From Bacteroidales bacterium (GTDB lineage Bacteria; Bacteroidota; Bacteroidia; Bacteroidales; WCHB1-69), in NCBI GenBank assembly GCA_017527945.1, contig JAFXPL010000060.1:1-12888 (forward strand): a DNA stretch of 12,888 bases. The letters are read 5' to 3'. This document shows, in pieces, positions 1-7,470 of this stretch; within the stretch, counting starts at the first letter, position 1, and every line of letters begins with the position of its first letter. The notes below the pieces were generated by a model that worked only from the letters and a program-made list of their open reading frames with translations, had not been told where the DNA came from and did not search any database. The position numbers and the translations under genes are program-made.

Positions 1-591
1 GAAACGGTGTTCGTAGCCGAGTTTTATGCAGGCACCGAAGCGAGGGGGCGAGGGACTTAGCCCTGGATAGGCAACACCATCGTGATAGACCTTATCGAAC
101 CCCACTGATACGTTTGTGTTGACCCCGATTGTGAGGATGTCACTGGTGGTCAACGGAATACGGCCTCCGAGTTCGAGCACCGTCTCGCCGATGTTGAAGC
201 ACTCTTTGGCATTTGCTGCTGTCCAAGCATTTAACCCGATGCCGAAGGAGAGACCGCCCCGGGCGTAAAAGTGCCCTGTGTGGAATTCTATCTCAATCGG
301 GATTCTCAGGTAATGGTAATCCTCGTGGTTGGCTGGTTTGAAAACGCTTTCATAATCCAGACTGGTGTATATTCCCCAAAATCGACTGAAGTCGTACCGG
401 AAGCCCACTCCGCCGCCAGCTTGTATGAAAGTGTCGGACCAAAACAGGTAACTGCATATCCCGCCTGAGGCGTTGGCGGTGATACTGAAGCAGCCTTTGT
501 AAGTGCTTTCAGATGTTGTCGTTTGGGCATTCGATTGTATGGAAAATGCGAGCACTGCGACGAGTAAGATGTAATTTAGTCTCCTTATCAT
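1..591 (-). CDS. Outer-membrane beta-barrel protein, almost complete (stop codon outside window)
   Basis: Reading the minus strand from the ATG at 591 gives 197 uninterrupted codons to the window edge. Residues 1-22 are a signal peptide (MIRR, then a hydrophobic stretch, ending QSNA before QTT). The rest alternates polar and hydrophobic/aromatic residues in short strands rich in Gly, Tyr and Phe (for example GGGVGFRYDF, ARGGLSFGIGL), as in small porin-like or OmpA-type eight-stranded barrels. The last visible residues are KLGYEHRF; a terminal Phe is the usual end signal of outer-membrane barrels, so only the stop codon is probably missing. The protein should sit in the outer membrane; its ligand is unknown. 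It is transcribed away from the cupin gene, with a good -7 box 32 bases upstream of the start. The frame and signal peptide are directly visible; the barrel assignment is inferred from pattern, not from a search. Confidence 0.8.
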   Translation of the reverse strand, partial: MIRRLNYILLVAVLAFSIQSNAQTTTSESTYKGCFSITANASGGICSYLFWSDTFIQAGGGVGFRYDFSRFWGIYTSLDYESVFKPANHEDYHYLRIPIEIEFHTGHFYARGGLSFGIGLNAWTAANAKECFNIGETVLELGGRIPLTTSDILTIGVNTNVSVGFDKVYHDGVAYPGLSPSPPRFGACIKLGYEHRF

Positions 592-622
592 AACAATAAT
601 AATTTGATGAATAACGGTGATG

Positions 623-630
623 CAAAGATA
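623..630 (-). promoter_or_regulatory. Bacteroidota -7 box for the barrel gene
   Basis: On the minus strand TATCTTTG matches the Bacteroidota TAnnTTTG -7 consensus exactly. It lies 32 bases upstream of the ATG at 591. No clear TTTG -33 element lies at the usual 19-20 base distance; that region is occupied by the palindrome at 638-653. Confidence 0.6.
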
Positions 631-637
631 GAAAATC

Positions 638-653
638 CATCTTTATAAAGATG
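638..653. promoter_or_regulatory. 16-bp perfect palindrome, candidate operator
   Basis: CATCTTTATAAAGATG is its own reverse complement. It sits 8 bases upstream of the minus-strand -7 box, where a repressor or activator dimer could block or help RNA polymerase. The word GATGCAAA occurs at 619-626 and again at 653-660, on either side. The operator role is inference. Confidence 0.35.
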
Positions 654-691
654 ATGCAAAATTTTCAAAAGGTTACAATGATTATCGTAGA

Positions 692-726
692 TTTCATTCA
701 GTCAAATTGTTATGTGATGAATGAAA
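692..726. repeat. 9-bp inverted repeat with 17-base spacer
   Basis: TTTCATTCA at 692-700 is the exact reverse complement of TGAATGAAA at 718-726. It lies between the two divergent promoters. A T-run (732-736) follows on the plus side, but no gene ends there, so a terminator role is unlikely. Function unknown. Confidence 0.4.
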
Positions 727-734
727 GGATATTT

Positions 735-788
735 TTGTAAAATATCGCACTCTGACACTCCGAAAAGTTGTAAAATATCGCAGTCTGA
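735..788. repeat. Two 21-bp direct repeats at 33-bp spacing
   Basis: The units at 735-755 and 768-788 both begin TTGTAAAATATCGCA and end TCTGA; they differ at one base (C or G at unit position 16). The period is 33 bp, about three helical turns, so both units face roughly the same side of the DNA. The second unit ends 20 bases before the -7 box of the cupin gene. They could be tandem regulator sites or a piece of a dispersed repeat; the sequence alone does not decide. Confidence 0.55.
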
Positions 789-808
789 TTCCGGTACTTG
801 AATTTGTG

Positions 809-816
809 TATTTTTG
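809..816 (+). promoter_or_regulatory. -7 box for the cupin gene
   Basis: TATTTTTG fits the Bacteroidota TAnnTTTG -7 consensus and lies 35 bases before the ATG at 852. No convincing TTTG -33 element is seen; the second 21-bp direct repeat occupies that place. Confidence 0.55.
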
Positions 817-851
817 CGGATTGATTTCGAATACCACCAAATATCACCACA

Positions 852-1199
852 ATGATTAAATACAGCCAAGACATCCACGTTGAAACCGTGGAAAACAGCG
901 GCAATATTGAAGGCCGTATCAGCAAGAAAATTGTCCTCACGCCGGCGGAAATGATGGAGCGTGCGTCGATGTTCAACATCATCACCCTGCCGCCCGGAAG
1001 CCGGATCAAGGAGCATCCGCACATCGAGGATGCCGAAATCTACTACATTTTAGAGGGTGAGGCCGAGGTTACCGACAACGACAGGACCGCCGTCATGCGT
1101 GCCGGCGATGTGATGTTCACCGGCAACGGCGCCCGCCACAGCATCGCCAACCACAGCGGCAAAGACGTGAAGTTTCTGGCATGCATTTTGAGAATGTAG
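852..1199 (+). CDS. Small single-domain cupin protein
   Basis: The 115-residue protein is almost entirely one conserved beta-barrel (cupin_2 type). Motif 1 is seen in full as G-SRIKE-HPH-IEDA-E-IYYILE-G: the two His and the Glu are metal ligands in this family. Motif 2 follows as GDVMFTGNGARHSIAN, with the third His ligand; the usual Pro is replaced by Gly. It is therefore probably a metal-binding cytoplasmic protein (no signal peptide) that binds or isomerises a small molecule, but the substrate cannot be named. The start is supported by a -7 box at 809-816. The last residues (after LACIL) and the stop codon lie inside a heptamer array, so the C-terminal two residues are supplied by the repeat. 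Only 18 bases separate it from the next gene, so co-transcription is possible though no functional link is evident. Confidence 0.85.
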   Translation: MIKYSQDIHVETVENSGNIEGRISKKIVLTPAEMMERASMFNIITLPPGSRIKEHPHIEDAEIYYILEGEAEVTDNDRTAVMRAGDVMFTGNGARHSIANHSGKDVKFLACILRM

Positions 1200-1226
1200 A
1201 ATGCAGAATGTAGAATTATGAATGCC
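1192..1226 (+). repeat. Array of five 7-bp units across a stop and a start codon
   Basis: Five consecutive heptamers all begin gaat: gaatgta, gaatgca, gaatgta, gaattat, gaatgcc. The array contains the cupin TAG stop (1197-1199), the whole 18-base spacer and the ATG of the next gene (1218-1220). A matching five-unit array of the same phase, in opposite orientation, lies at the other end of that gene (3245-3279). Confidence 0.7.
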
Positions 1227-3254
1227 AATAGGATACGAAGAGTGTTGGTAATCGCAGTGACCGTTTGGATCAGTGTGGTCGCGCAAGCGCAGATACGGGA
1301 GAGTGATACGCGCGATTATCGGGCCGCCCTCAATATCGTCGGGCTAATCACGGAAATTTCGGTTGCGCCCGACGAGCAAATATGGCTGACTACTTACATG
1401 GGGGGGATCTATTACACAAACAGCATTGACTCCAACTGGCATTATGGCCGTTTGGACCCTTCAGCCGAAGATGGCGAGGAGGATTATTTGGGCTTAAACA
1501 AACCTAATCTCAACCGAATCTCTTTTTTCAATGCCGACACCGCCATTATGACGGGTTTTATGCATTTCTCTGACGATTGGAAAAGTCCATACGATGGATA
1601 CTATCGGACTACGGACGGCGGTCGCACATGGGAGCTTCGAAGCTTTGGCGGCGATGGCTGGATTTATGAAGCCTGCGTAAACAGTCGTGGAGACGCTTGG
1701 ATCGGGACTGATGGCAAAACCATTCACTATTCCGACGACTTTGGAGAGCATTTCAAAGCGTTGAAGATTCCGTTTAAGAAGTCGGACAGAATTTATGGAC
1801 TCTACATGGCGGATGCGTTTCGCGGCATAGTCGGTTCGGAAGCCAACGAAATTCTCATCACGGAAGACAATTGGCACTCAGCCCGAAACATACCCACGCC
1901 ATTGGATCAGAAAAAAGTGGAAGCAAGCGAACGCGAGGATCAACCGCGCGTTGACAAAGTGCTCATTTGGGGCCCTTACCTGATTGCAAAGCAATGTGGA
2001 AAGTCCTTTTATACGCTGACAACGAATAAGATTGACTGGCAACCGTTTCCTGTCCGAATCATAGATCTCTCGTTGGACAAGGGTTGCAACCTGTTGTGTG
2101 CGATTGACGACAGTCTCAGGGTGTTGTGGTTTGCTTCACCCACGGAATATGGATCACCCTTAAACGAGCGTCTTCCTGCATATCCAATTGACATCAAAGC
2201 GGTTAACGGATCATTGTATATGATTCTGGCTAATAAGATGGTAGGGTGCGCCAACCATGAGGGACTGACTTGCCATATTCCCTGCACCACTGATCATCCG
2301 ATAGAGGAACCTTGGTTGAAGGAAAGCGGTGAGCATCTGATTTGGGGTGAGGAAGACGGTCAGCTCTATATCGCGGACAAAATGGATAGCTGCTGGTATC
2401 GTGAGGCGGTACTGGATTTCCCGACCTGTGGCATCAAGTTGCTGAGCGACAGTGTTGCCATTCTTTGGGATGGTCTCCGGAACCATCTTTATTCTTTGCA
2501 AAACCACACCGTGAAGGATTACTCGTACAGAGAACCGTTGCACGATTTCCTCGCCGCCCCCATTAAGAAATTCACCATTTCGTCAGGCAGTCGGGGTTGT
2601 TTTCATTATAACGGCCATCAAATTGAGTTTAATGCGGAAGATAATTCGCTTTTCAATGCGGCTGTGATGTCGAAAGTGGGAGGTTATCAAGATAGGACGG
2701 ATTCGCTGGTCGACATCACCGTGAATGGCGCTCAACTGGTTCGATTGCTGGAACATATCAATGCAAATCCTGATGAAACGCTTGAAATTCAGGATTTTAA
2801 AGTTACGGAAGTGGATAAAAAGCATTATATGGAAAGATTGCAAAAGCGGCTGGACATGGGATGGTATGACTTCAACAAGATCCAGAATAAGGACAAAGGT
2901 CTCTATGATTCGGTTCCTGTTATGCTGGACGGCATTGACAAGGCTACATTATACGACATCCTCAACATGGGTGAAGGTTTTACAAGCACCACAAGCAATT
3001 GGTTTGAAGTTGAATTTGTCAACCAAAACAACGACACCTGCAGGATAAGGAGTTCCTATTATGAGGATGGAGATCCGTGGTTCCTCCCATGGCGTTTTGA
3101 ATATAACGACCAGCATTTCAATTGTTATAGTATTGCCCTTTCTCATTTTATAAACAACTGTCTTACAGCAGATTTTTATGGTCGAGAGGCCTTCGACAAC
3201 GCCGTTCTGCTCATGAAAATCGGCGACTACTTTTGCCAGAAACGTAACTACTAA
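1218..3254 (+). CDS. Secreted Asp-box (BNR-like) protein with unrecognised C-terminal region
   Basis: The protein has 678 residues. Residues 1-24 are a signal peptide (RIRR, hydrophobic core, AQA before Q25). The N-terminal half has beta-propeller character: an Asp-box TTDGGRTW at 131-138, a weaker one YSDDFGEHF at 171-179, and a degenerate one near 214-221. Such Asp-boxes mark sialidase-like and Ycf48-like propellers, but no sialidase active-site pattern (Arg triad, FRIP) was seen, so no enzyme activity is claimed. From about residue 465 the sequence changes to a mixed, more helical region (for example LVRLLEHI, MERLQKRLDMGW) with several Cys residues; I recognise no family there. It is likely periplasmic or surface-exposed. 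The start at 1218 lies in a heptamer array and the TAA stop in a second one. Base composition is lower in G+C than the dipeptidase that follows. Confidence 0.75.
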   Translation: MNANRIRRVLVIAVTVWISVVAQAQIRESDTRDYRAALNIVGLITEISVAPDEQIWLTTYMGGIYYTNSIDSNWHYGRLDPSAEDGEEDYLGLNKPNLNRISFFNADTAIMTGFMHFSDDWKSPYDGYYRTTDGGRTWELRSFGGDGWIYEACVNSRGDAWIGTDGKTIHYSDDFGEHFKALKIPFKKSDRIYGLYMADAFRGIVGSEANEILITEDNWHSARNIPTPLDQKKVEASEREDQPRVDKVLIWGPYLIAKQCGKSFYTLTTNKIDWQPFPVRIIDLSLDKGCNLLCAIDDSLRVLWFASPTEYGSPLNERLPAYPIDIKAVNGSLYMILANKMVGCANHEGLTCHIPCTTDHPIEEPWLKESGEHLIWGEEDGQLYIADKMDSCWYREAVLDFPTCGIKLLSDSVAILWDGLRNHLYSLQNHTVKDYSYREPLHDFLAAPIKKFTISSGSRGCFHYNGHQIEFNAEDNSLFNAAVMSKVGGYQDRTDSLVDITVNGAQLVRLLEHINANPDETLEIQDFKVTEVDKKHYMERLQKRLDMGWYDFNKIQNKDKGLYDSVPVMLDGIDKATLYDILNMGEGFTSTTSNWFEVEFVNQNNDTCRIRSSYYEDGDPWFLPWRFEYNDQHFNCYSIALSHFINNCLTADFYGREAFDNAVLLMKIGDYFCQKRNY

Positions 3255-3279
3255 CTGCTAACTACTAACTTCTAACCTT
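3245..3279 (-). repeat. Second array of five 7-bp units, across the stop codon
   Basis: On the plus strand the units all begin taac: taactac, taactgc, taactac, taacttc, taacctt. The TAA stop at 3252-3254 is part of the array. On the minus strand it reads GTAG-tta-GCAG-tta-GTAG, the same GTAG/GCAG/GTAG alternation seen on the plus strand at 1195-1213 (with aat as spacer). The two arrays thus bracket the gene at 1218-3254 in opposite orientation. Confidence 0.7.
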
Positions 3280-3291
3280 TAAAACCCCAAC

Positions 3292-5016
3292 ATGAAACAC
3301 CTCCTCACCACCATCATCCTCTTAGCCGCAGCCCTCTTTCCGGCCGCGGCCTGCACCAACCTGATCGTCGGCAAGAAAGCCTCGAAGGACGGCAGCGTGA
3401 TGTGCACCTACAACTGCGACGGCTTCGGCTTCTCCGGGTCACTGTTTTACAGTCCCGCCGGACGCCACGCCCCGGGCGAACAAATCGCCATCCACGGCTG
3501 GGGACCCGCGCACGAAGGGCGGTTCGTGAAGCAAGTCGAGTACACCTACAACGTCGTCGGCTTGATGAACGAGAAGCAGCTGACCATCGTGGAGACCACC
3601 TTCGACGGACGGTTGGAACTCCAGAACCGCGAGGGGCTGCTCGATTATTTCTCGCTGATGCGGCTCACCCTGCAGCGTGCCGCCAACGCCCGCGAGGCCA
3701 TCAAGTGCATGGCCGAGTTGGTGGAGGAGTACGGCTACAACAGCAGCGGCGAGAGCATCACCATCTGTGACCCCAACGAAGCGTGGATCATGGAGATTAT
3801 CGGCAAGGGGCAGGGGAGGAAAGGCGCTGTTTGGGTCGCCCTGCGCATCCCCGACGACTGCATCTGCGCCCACGCCAACCTCAGCCGCATCCGCCAGTTC
3901 CCACAGGAACCCGTAGGGACGAAAAATTTTTCGCCCAAAATATCCCACAAATCTCTTAGCAGCAAACACCTCCAATACATCACCCGTCCCGAAGTCGAGT
4001 GCGTCTATGCCGCCGATGTCATCGATTTCGCCCGCGAAAAGGGTTTCTTCAAAGGCAAAGACAACGAGTTTTCCTTCCGCGATGCCTATTGTCCCATCGA
4101 TTTCGAGAACGTGCGCTACGCCGATGCCCGCGTGTGGAGCTTCTTCCGCCATCACTATGACGAGGCCGAGATGGACAAGTACCTGCCGTATCTCAACGGC
4201 GAGTTCGACAAGTGCGACCATCTGCCGCTGTGGATCAAGCCCGACGCGCCGCTGTCGCTCCGGGACTTGCAGGAGGACATGCGCGACCATTTCGAGAACA
4301 CCCCGTTGGATATGACCGCCGACATGACCGCCGGTCCGTGGGGGATGCCGATCCGTCCACTGCCGATGCACTTCCGCGACACGGCCGGCGTGAGCTACTT
4401 CCGTGAGCGGCCCATCGCCACGCAGCAGAGCGGCTTCACGATGACCTGCCAGATGCGCTCGTGGCTGCCCGACGACGTGGGCGGCGTCACTTGGTTCAAC
4501 TGCGACGATGCCGACATGGTGGCCTACGTGCCGCTCTACTGCTGCATCACGCAGGTGCCCGACTGTTTCCGTCCTGAGAACAACCCGCGCACGGAGTTCA
4601 GCTTCGAGTCGGCCTTCTGGATGAACAACTGGGTCGCCAACATGATCTACCCGCGTTATTCGATGATGGTCGGCGACCTGCGGAAGGCGCAAAGCGAGTT
4701 GGAAGACTACTACTTTGCCGATCAGGACAGCGTGCTGAAGGCGGTGGAGAAGATGACTCCCGCCGATCGCCGCGACTATCTCAACAAGAAGAGCATCGAC
4801 TATGCCGACAGGATGATGAAACGGTGGGATAAGTTAGCCAAATACTTGATTGTCAAGTATAATGACCAAGTGGTGCGCAAGGTCGATGAGAACGGGAATT
4901 TCCAGCGTTGGGGCTACGAAACGCCCGGCTACGACCTCCAGTTCATCAATTCCATCGGCACGGCGACGGGCGACCGGTACAAGTTGAAAGAGGTGATTGA
5001 ACGGCGGGAGCGGTAA
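3292..5016 (+). CDS. Secreted C69-family dipeptidase (Ntn hydrolase)
   Basis: The 574-residue protein starts with a signal peptide (MKHLL to AAA20) followed at once by C21-TNLIVGKKAS-DGS, the N-terminal nucleophile motif of peptidase family C69 (PepD-like). Cleavage before C21 would free the catalytic Cys; the same AAAC could also be read as a lipobox, but the family motif makes the nucleophile reading better. Further family blocks are FAREKGFFKGK near 246-256, ARVWSFFR, PLWIKPD, FENTPLDMT, RPIATQQSGFTM, WLPDDVGGVTWF and SAFWMNNWVAN. It should hydrolyse dipeptides in the periplasm or outside the cell. Length is somewhat above the family's usual 500-550, explained by an insert at about residues 207-229 that contains an AT-rich palindrome. 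A heptamer array lies just upstream. The following gene is convergent with only 26 bases between. Confidence 0.88.
   Translation: MKHLLTTIILLAAALFPAAACTNLIVGKKASKDGSVMCTYNCDGFGFSGSLFYSPAGRHAPGEQIAIHGWGPAHEGRFVKQVEYTYNVVGLMNEKQLTIVETTFDGRLELQNREGLLDYFSLMRLTLQRAANAREAIKCMAELVEEYGYNSSGESITICDPNEAWIMEIIGKGQGRKGAVWVALRIPDDCICAHANLSRIRQFPQEPVGTKNFSPKISHKSLSSKHLQYITRPEVECVYAADVIDFAREKGFFKGKDNEFSFRDAYCPIDFENVRYADARVWSFFRHHYDEAEMDKYLPYLNGEFDKCDHLPLWIKPDAPLSLRDLQEDMRDHFENTPLDMTADMTAGPWGMPIRPLPMHFRDTAGVSYFRERPIATQQSGFTMTCQMRSWLPDDVGGVTWFNCDDADMVAYVPLYCCITQVPDCFRPENNPRTEFSFESAFWMNNWVANMIYPRYSMMVGDLRKAQSELEDYYFADQDSVLKAVEKMTPADRRDYLNKKSIDYADRMMKRWDKLAKYLIVKYNDQVVRKVDENGNFQRWGYETPGYDLQFINSIGTATGDRYKLKEVIERRER
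3913..3981 (+). repeat. In-frame AT-rich insert with palindrome inside the dipeptidase gene
   Basis: Within an otherwise G+C-rich gene, 3917-3936 reads GGACGAAAAATTTTTCGCCC, a palindrome with one mismatched pair around a perfect 14-bp core (3920-3933). It encodes VGTKNFSPK and is followed by a low-complexity Ser/Lys/His stretch up to about residue 229, before the conserved C-VYAADVIDFARE block. Compared with my recollection of C69 relatives, about 20-27 residues are extra here. GGGACG (3916-3921) and CGTCCC (3985-3990) could mark the ends. The palindrome is seen; the insertion boundaries are inferred. Confidence 0.5.
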
Positions 5017-5042
5017 TGTTTTAACAGCTTGCCGATACCGTA

Positions 5043-5657
5043 TTATTTCTCCAGCTCGGCTTCGATTTTCGCTTCCACGTTGCCCATGTTGTTGGGCTCG
5101 AAGCGTTCCACCACTTCACCGTTGCGGTTGAGGAGGAATTTGGTGAAATTCCACTGGATTTTACCGGGTTTCTTGCTTTTGAGCCAGGTGTAGAGCGGCG
5201 ATTCGTTGGCTCCGTTGACGTTGATTTTCGCGAACTGCGGGAAGGTGATGTTGTAATGGTCGGTGCAGTAGTTGTGGATGTCGTCGTAGTCGCCGGGTGC
5301 CTGTCCGCCGAACTGGTTGCAGGGGAAGTCGAGAATGACGAAGCCGCGGTCCTTATAGTCCTGGTACCATTGTTCTAATTGGGTGTATTGCGGGGTGTAG
5401 CCGCATTGCGTGGCAGAGTTGACCACGAGGATGACCATGTCCTTGTATTGGGCCAGCGACACGCTGTCGCCGTTGCCGGCCAGCACCTTGAACTGGTAGA
5501 TTTTGTCCGTGAAATCCTCTTCCGGAACGGTGGAGGTGTCGTTGGCGACAGGCTCTTCCGGAACGGGCGGAGTGGGTTCGATGGGGTCGGGTTTGGTGCA
5601 GGCGTAGAACGCTGTCAGGACCATCAGCGCGATGGCGAGGATTCGAATCTTTTTCAT
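5043..5657 (-). CDS. Glutathione-peroxidase-like (thiol peroxidase) lipoprotein
   Basis: The 204-residue protein has a lipoprotein signal ending YAC20, then a Pro/Glu-rich linker to about residue 50, then a thioredoxin-fold peroxidase domain. Family motifs are clear: VVNSATQCGYT with the peroxidatic Cys at 85, LDFPCNQFGGQ with the resolving-type Cys at 113 and catalytic Gln at 119, and KIQWNFTKFL with catalytic Trp169-Asn170. It has Cys, not selenocysteine, so it is of the Cys-GPx class that in bacteria usually uses thioredoxin rather than glutathione (family knowledge). Its site is the outer face of a membrane or the periplasm, reducing lipid or hydrogen peroxides. It has its own weak -7 box, 81 bases downstream of the Ig-like lipoprotein gene on the same strand, so it may be transcribed alone or by read-through. 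Confidence 0.9.
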   Translation of the reverse strand: MKKIRILAIALMVLTAFYACTKPDPIEPTPPVPEEPVANDTSTVPEEDFTDKIYQFKVLAGNGDSVSLAQYKDMVILVVNSATQCGYTPQYTQLEQWYQDYKDRGFVILDFPCNQFGGQAPGDYDDIHNYCTDHYNITFPQFAKINVNGANESPLYTWLKSKKPGKIQWNFTKFLLNRNGEVVERFEPNNMGNVEAKIEAELEK

Positions 5658-5678
5658 TTTTTGCAGGTTTTAAGGCCG

Positions 5679-5686
5679 CGAAAATA
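5679..5686 (-). promoter_or_regulatory. -7 box for the peroxidase gene
   Basis: On the minus strand TATTTTCG, one base off TAnnTTTG, lies 21 bases upstream of the ATG at 5657 and directly after a run of eight A and TG. The same A-run + TG arrangement precedes the -7 box at 7430-7437, which supports both. No -33 element is evident. Confidence 0.45.
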
Positions 5687-5738
5687 CATTTTTTTTGATA
5701 CGGCTATGTGGGGGAAGCCGAAAAAAGTCGGAATACGG

Positions 5739-7406
5739 CTAAGGTTCGATGTTGAATGTCTCTTCGTTCTCCCAATAGGCGCGGATGCTGATGTTCTGCG
5801 GGAAGGCGAACATTTTCTCGGGCTGCCGTTTGCTGCGGTAGTCGCCGGGGTCCCAGCGACCGTTGCGGTTCTCGTCGCGGAAGACGCTGACGCGGTATGT
5901 CTCCGGGTTCAGGAATCGGTAGCTGATGGCCTTCGAGGAGGTCAGGATGTCTTCTTGGATGATGTTGTCCTTCAGCCAGAGGGTGGCGACATACTGCCTG
6001 CCGTCGTCGGGCAGCGCGTAGTTCATGGTGAGGGTGCCGTAGTCTTTTTCGGACTTGGTGGAGAACTGGGTGCGCAAGGTGTCGTTGGTGAGGTCGTTGT
6101 AGCCGAAGAACACGGAGTCACGGATTATCACGGAATAGGTTTTCTTCTCCGTAACGTTCATTGGCATAGGAAGTTCTGTGAGAAAAGTGTCGGGCACGGC
6201 ATAGCGATAGACGGCGGTGTCTTTCCGGTTTTGCTGTTGGGAATAGACCCAAACCTCGAAGGAGTCTGCCGGGCGGATGGGGTAGGGGAACTGCAGGGTG
6301 AGCGGGCGGTGGTATTCGCCGGCGTGGAGGAACTTGGCGGCGAGAACGGGCTTCGCCTGTGTGCGTCCGCGCCCGGAGGCCGCTTTCTCCCGGAAAGGGG
6401 AGAGCCTGACAGTGTCCGTGTGCCCGTCGGCGGAGAGAATGAAAGCCGTCGTGTCGGTCAGCGGGGTCTTGAAGTACCAGGTGACGGTGTCGCGTGTGGG
6501 GTTGATTTGCTCGAAATAGTCGGGGGAAGGGGAGAGCGCGTGGGCGGAGAACAGGCCGACGCGCACTTTGTAGGGGAATTTGTAGATTCCGGCGGCGGGG
6601 TTCTCGTAGTGGGCGAGCTGCTGTGCCGTGTCGGTGGCGGCGAAAGTGAGGAGGAGGAGGGTCGGCAGCCCGGCTTTCAGGGAGTCGGCGGCGCTGTCGG
6701 GCAGGGCACGGAACGCCGTGACGGACTCGTCGAGGAAGGCGATTTCCTCGTTGGGCAGATCATAGCGGAGGTTGTTGTTGATGTCCTTGAGGGCGAAAAT
6801 GCGGTAGTCGCCGGCAGCGATGTGCTTCAGGGTGAAGCTGCCGTCGGAAAGCGACTTGGAGACGTAGTCGGGGAGGGCGGTGAGCGGCAGGGAGTCGGCG
6901 GTGCCTTTGTAGAGCATCACGAAAAAGTCCTTGACGGGCGCAAGTGTCTTGGCATCGAGGAGGTTGCCCCGGACCATGAAGTCGTCGAGGCTGTCGCCGG
7001 TGCTGAAGCTGTAGTGGAGGTAGCCCAGCGGGTTGCCTTCGTGGAAGTCCTTGATGGCGTCGGAGAAGACTATGTTGTAGGTGGTGTTCGCCCGCAGCGT
7101 GTCCTTGAACTTGACAACGACCGATTTGCCCCTCAAGGTGTATTCGGGGGCGGTGGCCAGCGGCGGGGAGAAGAGGACGTTGTTCGTGGGGTTGTTGAGG
7201 GTGACGTATTCGTCGAAATGGATGCGGATCTGTTTCTCGCCGAACTGGACAGTGCCGTCCTCGGGCTCGGTTTTCAGCACTTTCGGCGGGGTGCTGTCCT
7301 TGGGCCCTCCCTGTGGGGTGGAGATTTTCGCGCAGCCGGCAAGGGCGGCGAGTGCTGTCGCGATAAGGAGAATGGCACAGATTTTGTTCCGTATTCGCAT
7401 ATCCAA
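5739..7406 (-). CDS. Ig-like (Big_5) lipoprotein
   Basis: The 555-residue protein has a lipoprotein signal with lipobox LAGC25. Residues about 39-137 form a bacterial Ig-like domain of the Big_5/SbsA type: DSTPPKVLKTEPEDGT, then IRIHFDEYVTLNN, LRGKSVVVKF, LRANTTYNIVFSDAI and HYSFSTGD. A second beta-sandwich at about 145-225 resembles the carboxypeptidase-regulatory fold (GSFTLKHIAAGDYRIFALKDINNNLRYD). Near the C-terminus DENRNGRWDPGD is an Asp/Asn-rich turn like a calcium-binding loop; KDINNNLRYD is a similar one. No catalytic domain is seen, so a structural or surface-binding role is likely. The first ATG is used here; M3 is an equally possible start. It probably leads a two-gene unit with the peroxidase, although that gene has a promoter of its own. 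Confidence 0.8.
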   Translation of the reverse strand: MDMRIRNKICAILLIATALAALAGCAKISTPQGGPKDSTPPKVLKTEPEDGTVQFGEKQIRIHFDEYVTLNNPTNNVLFSPPLATAPEYTLRGKSVVVKFKDTLRANTTYNIVFSDAIKDFHEGNPLGYLHYSFSTGDSLDDFMVRGNLLDAKTLAPVKDFFVMLYKGTADSLPLTALPDYVSKSLSDGSFTLKHIAAGDYRIFALKDINNNLRYDLPNEEIAFLDESVTAFRALPDSAADSLKAGLPTLLLLTFAATDTAQQLAHYENPAAGIYKFPYKVRVGLFSAHALSPSPDYFEQINPTRDTVTWYFKTPLTDTTAFILSADGHTDTVRLSPFREKAASGRGRTQAKPVLAAKFLHAGEYHRPLTLQFPYPIRPADSFEVWVYSQQQNRKDTAVYRYAVPDTFLTELPMPMNVTEKKTYSVIIRDSVFFGYNDLTNDTLRTQFSTKSEKDYGTLTMNYALPDDGRQYVATLWLKDNIIQEDILTSSKAISYRFLNPETYRVSVFRDENRNGRWDPGDYRSKRQPEKMFAFPQNISIRAYWENEETFNIEP

Positions 7407-7429
7407 AGGGTTGATACAATTTAGGACGG

Positions 7430-7437
7430 CAAAGATA
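7430..7437 (-). promoter_or_regulatory. -7 box for the Ig-like lipoprotein gene
   Basis: On the minus strand TATCTTTG matches TAnnTTTG exactly and lies 23 bases upstream of the ATG at 7406, after a run of seven A and TG. No TTTG -33 element is clear. Confidence 0.6.
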
Positions 7438-7470
7438 CATTTTTTTGGAATTTCCGAAAAAGGGACTCCG

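Noticed and set aside
702..1022. 106-codon minus-strand frame through the direct repeats
   Set aside because: It is antisense to the cupin gene and its other part is the translated direct repeats (CDILQ twice); no independent support.
3439..4692. Long open frame of 417 codons on the minus strand
   Set aside because: It is fully antisense to the C69 dipeptidase, whose motifs are clear; G+C-rich codon use leaves the opposite frame open. Its composition (His, Val, Gly, Arg rich) is typical of a shadow.
5017..5042. Bidirectional terminator between the convergent dipeptidase and peroxidase genes
   Set aside because: Only 26 bases lie between the stops and no stem with T-runs is visible.
5379..7424. 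Open frame of 681 codons on the plus strand
   Set aside because: It spans the antisense of two recognised lipoprotein genes and the gap between them, and is extremely Gly/Val rich. No family feature.
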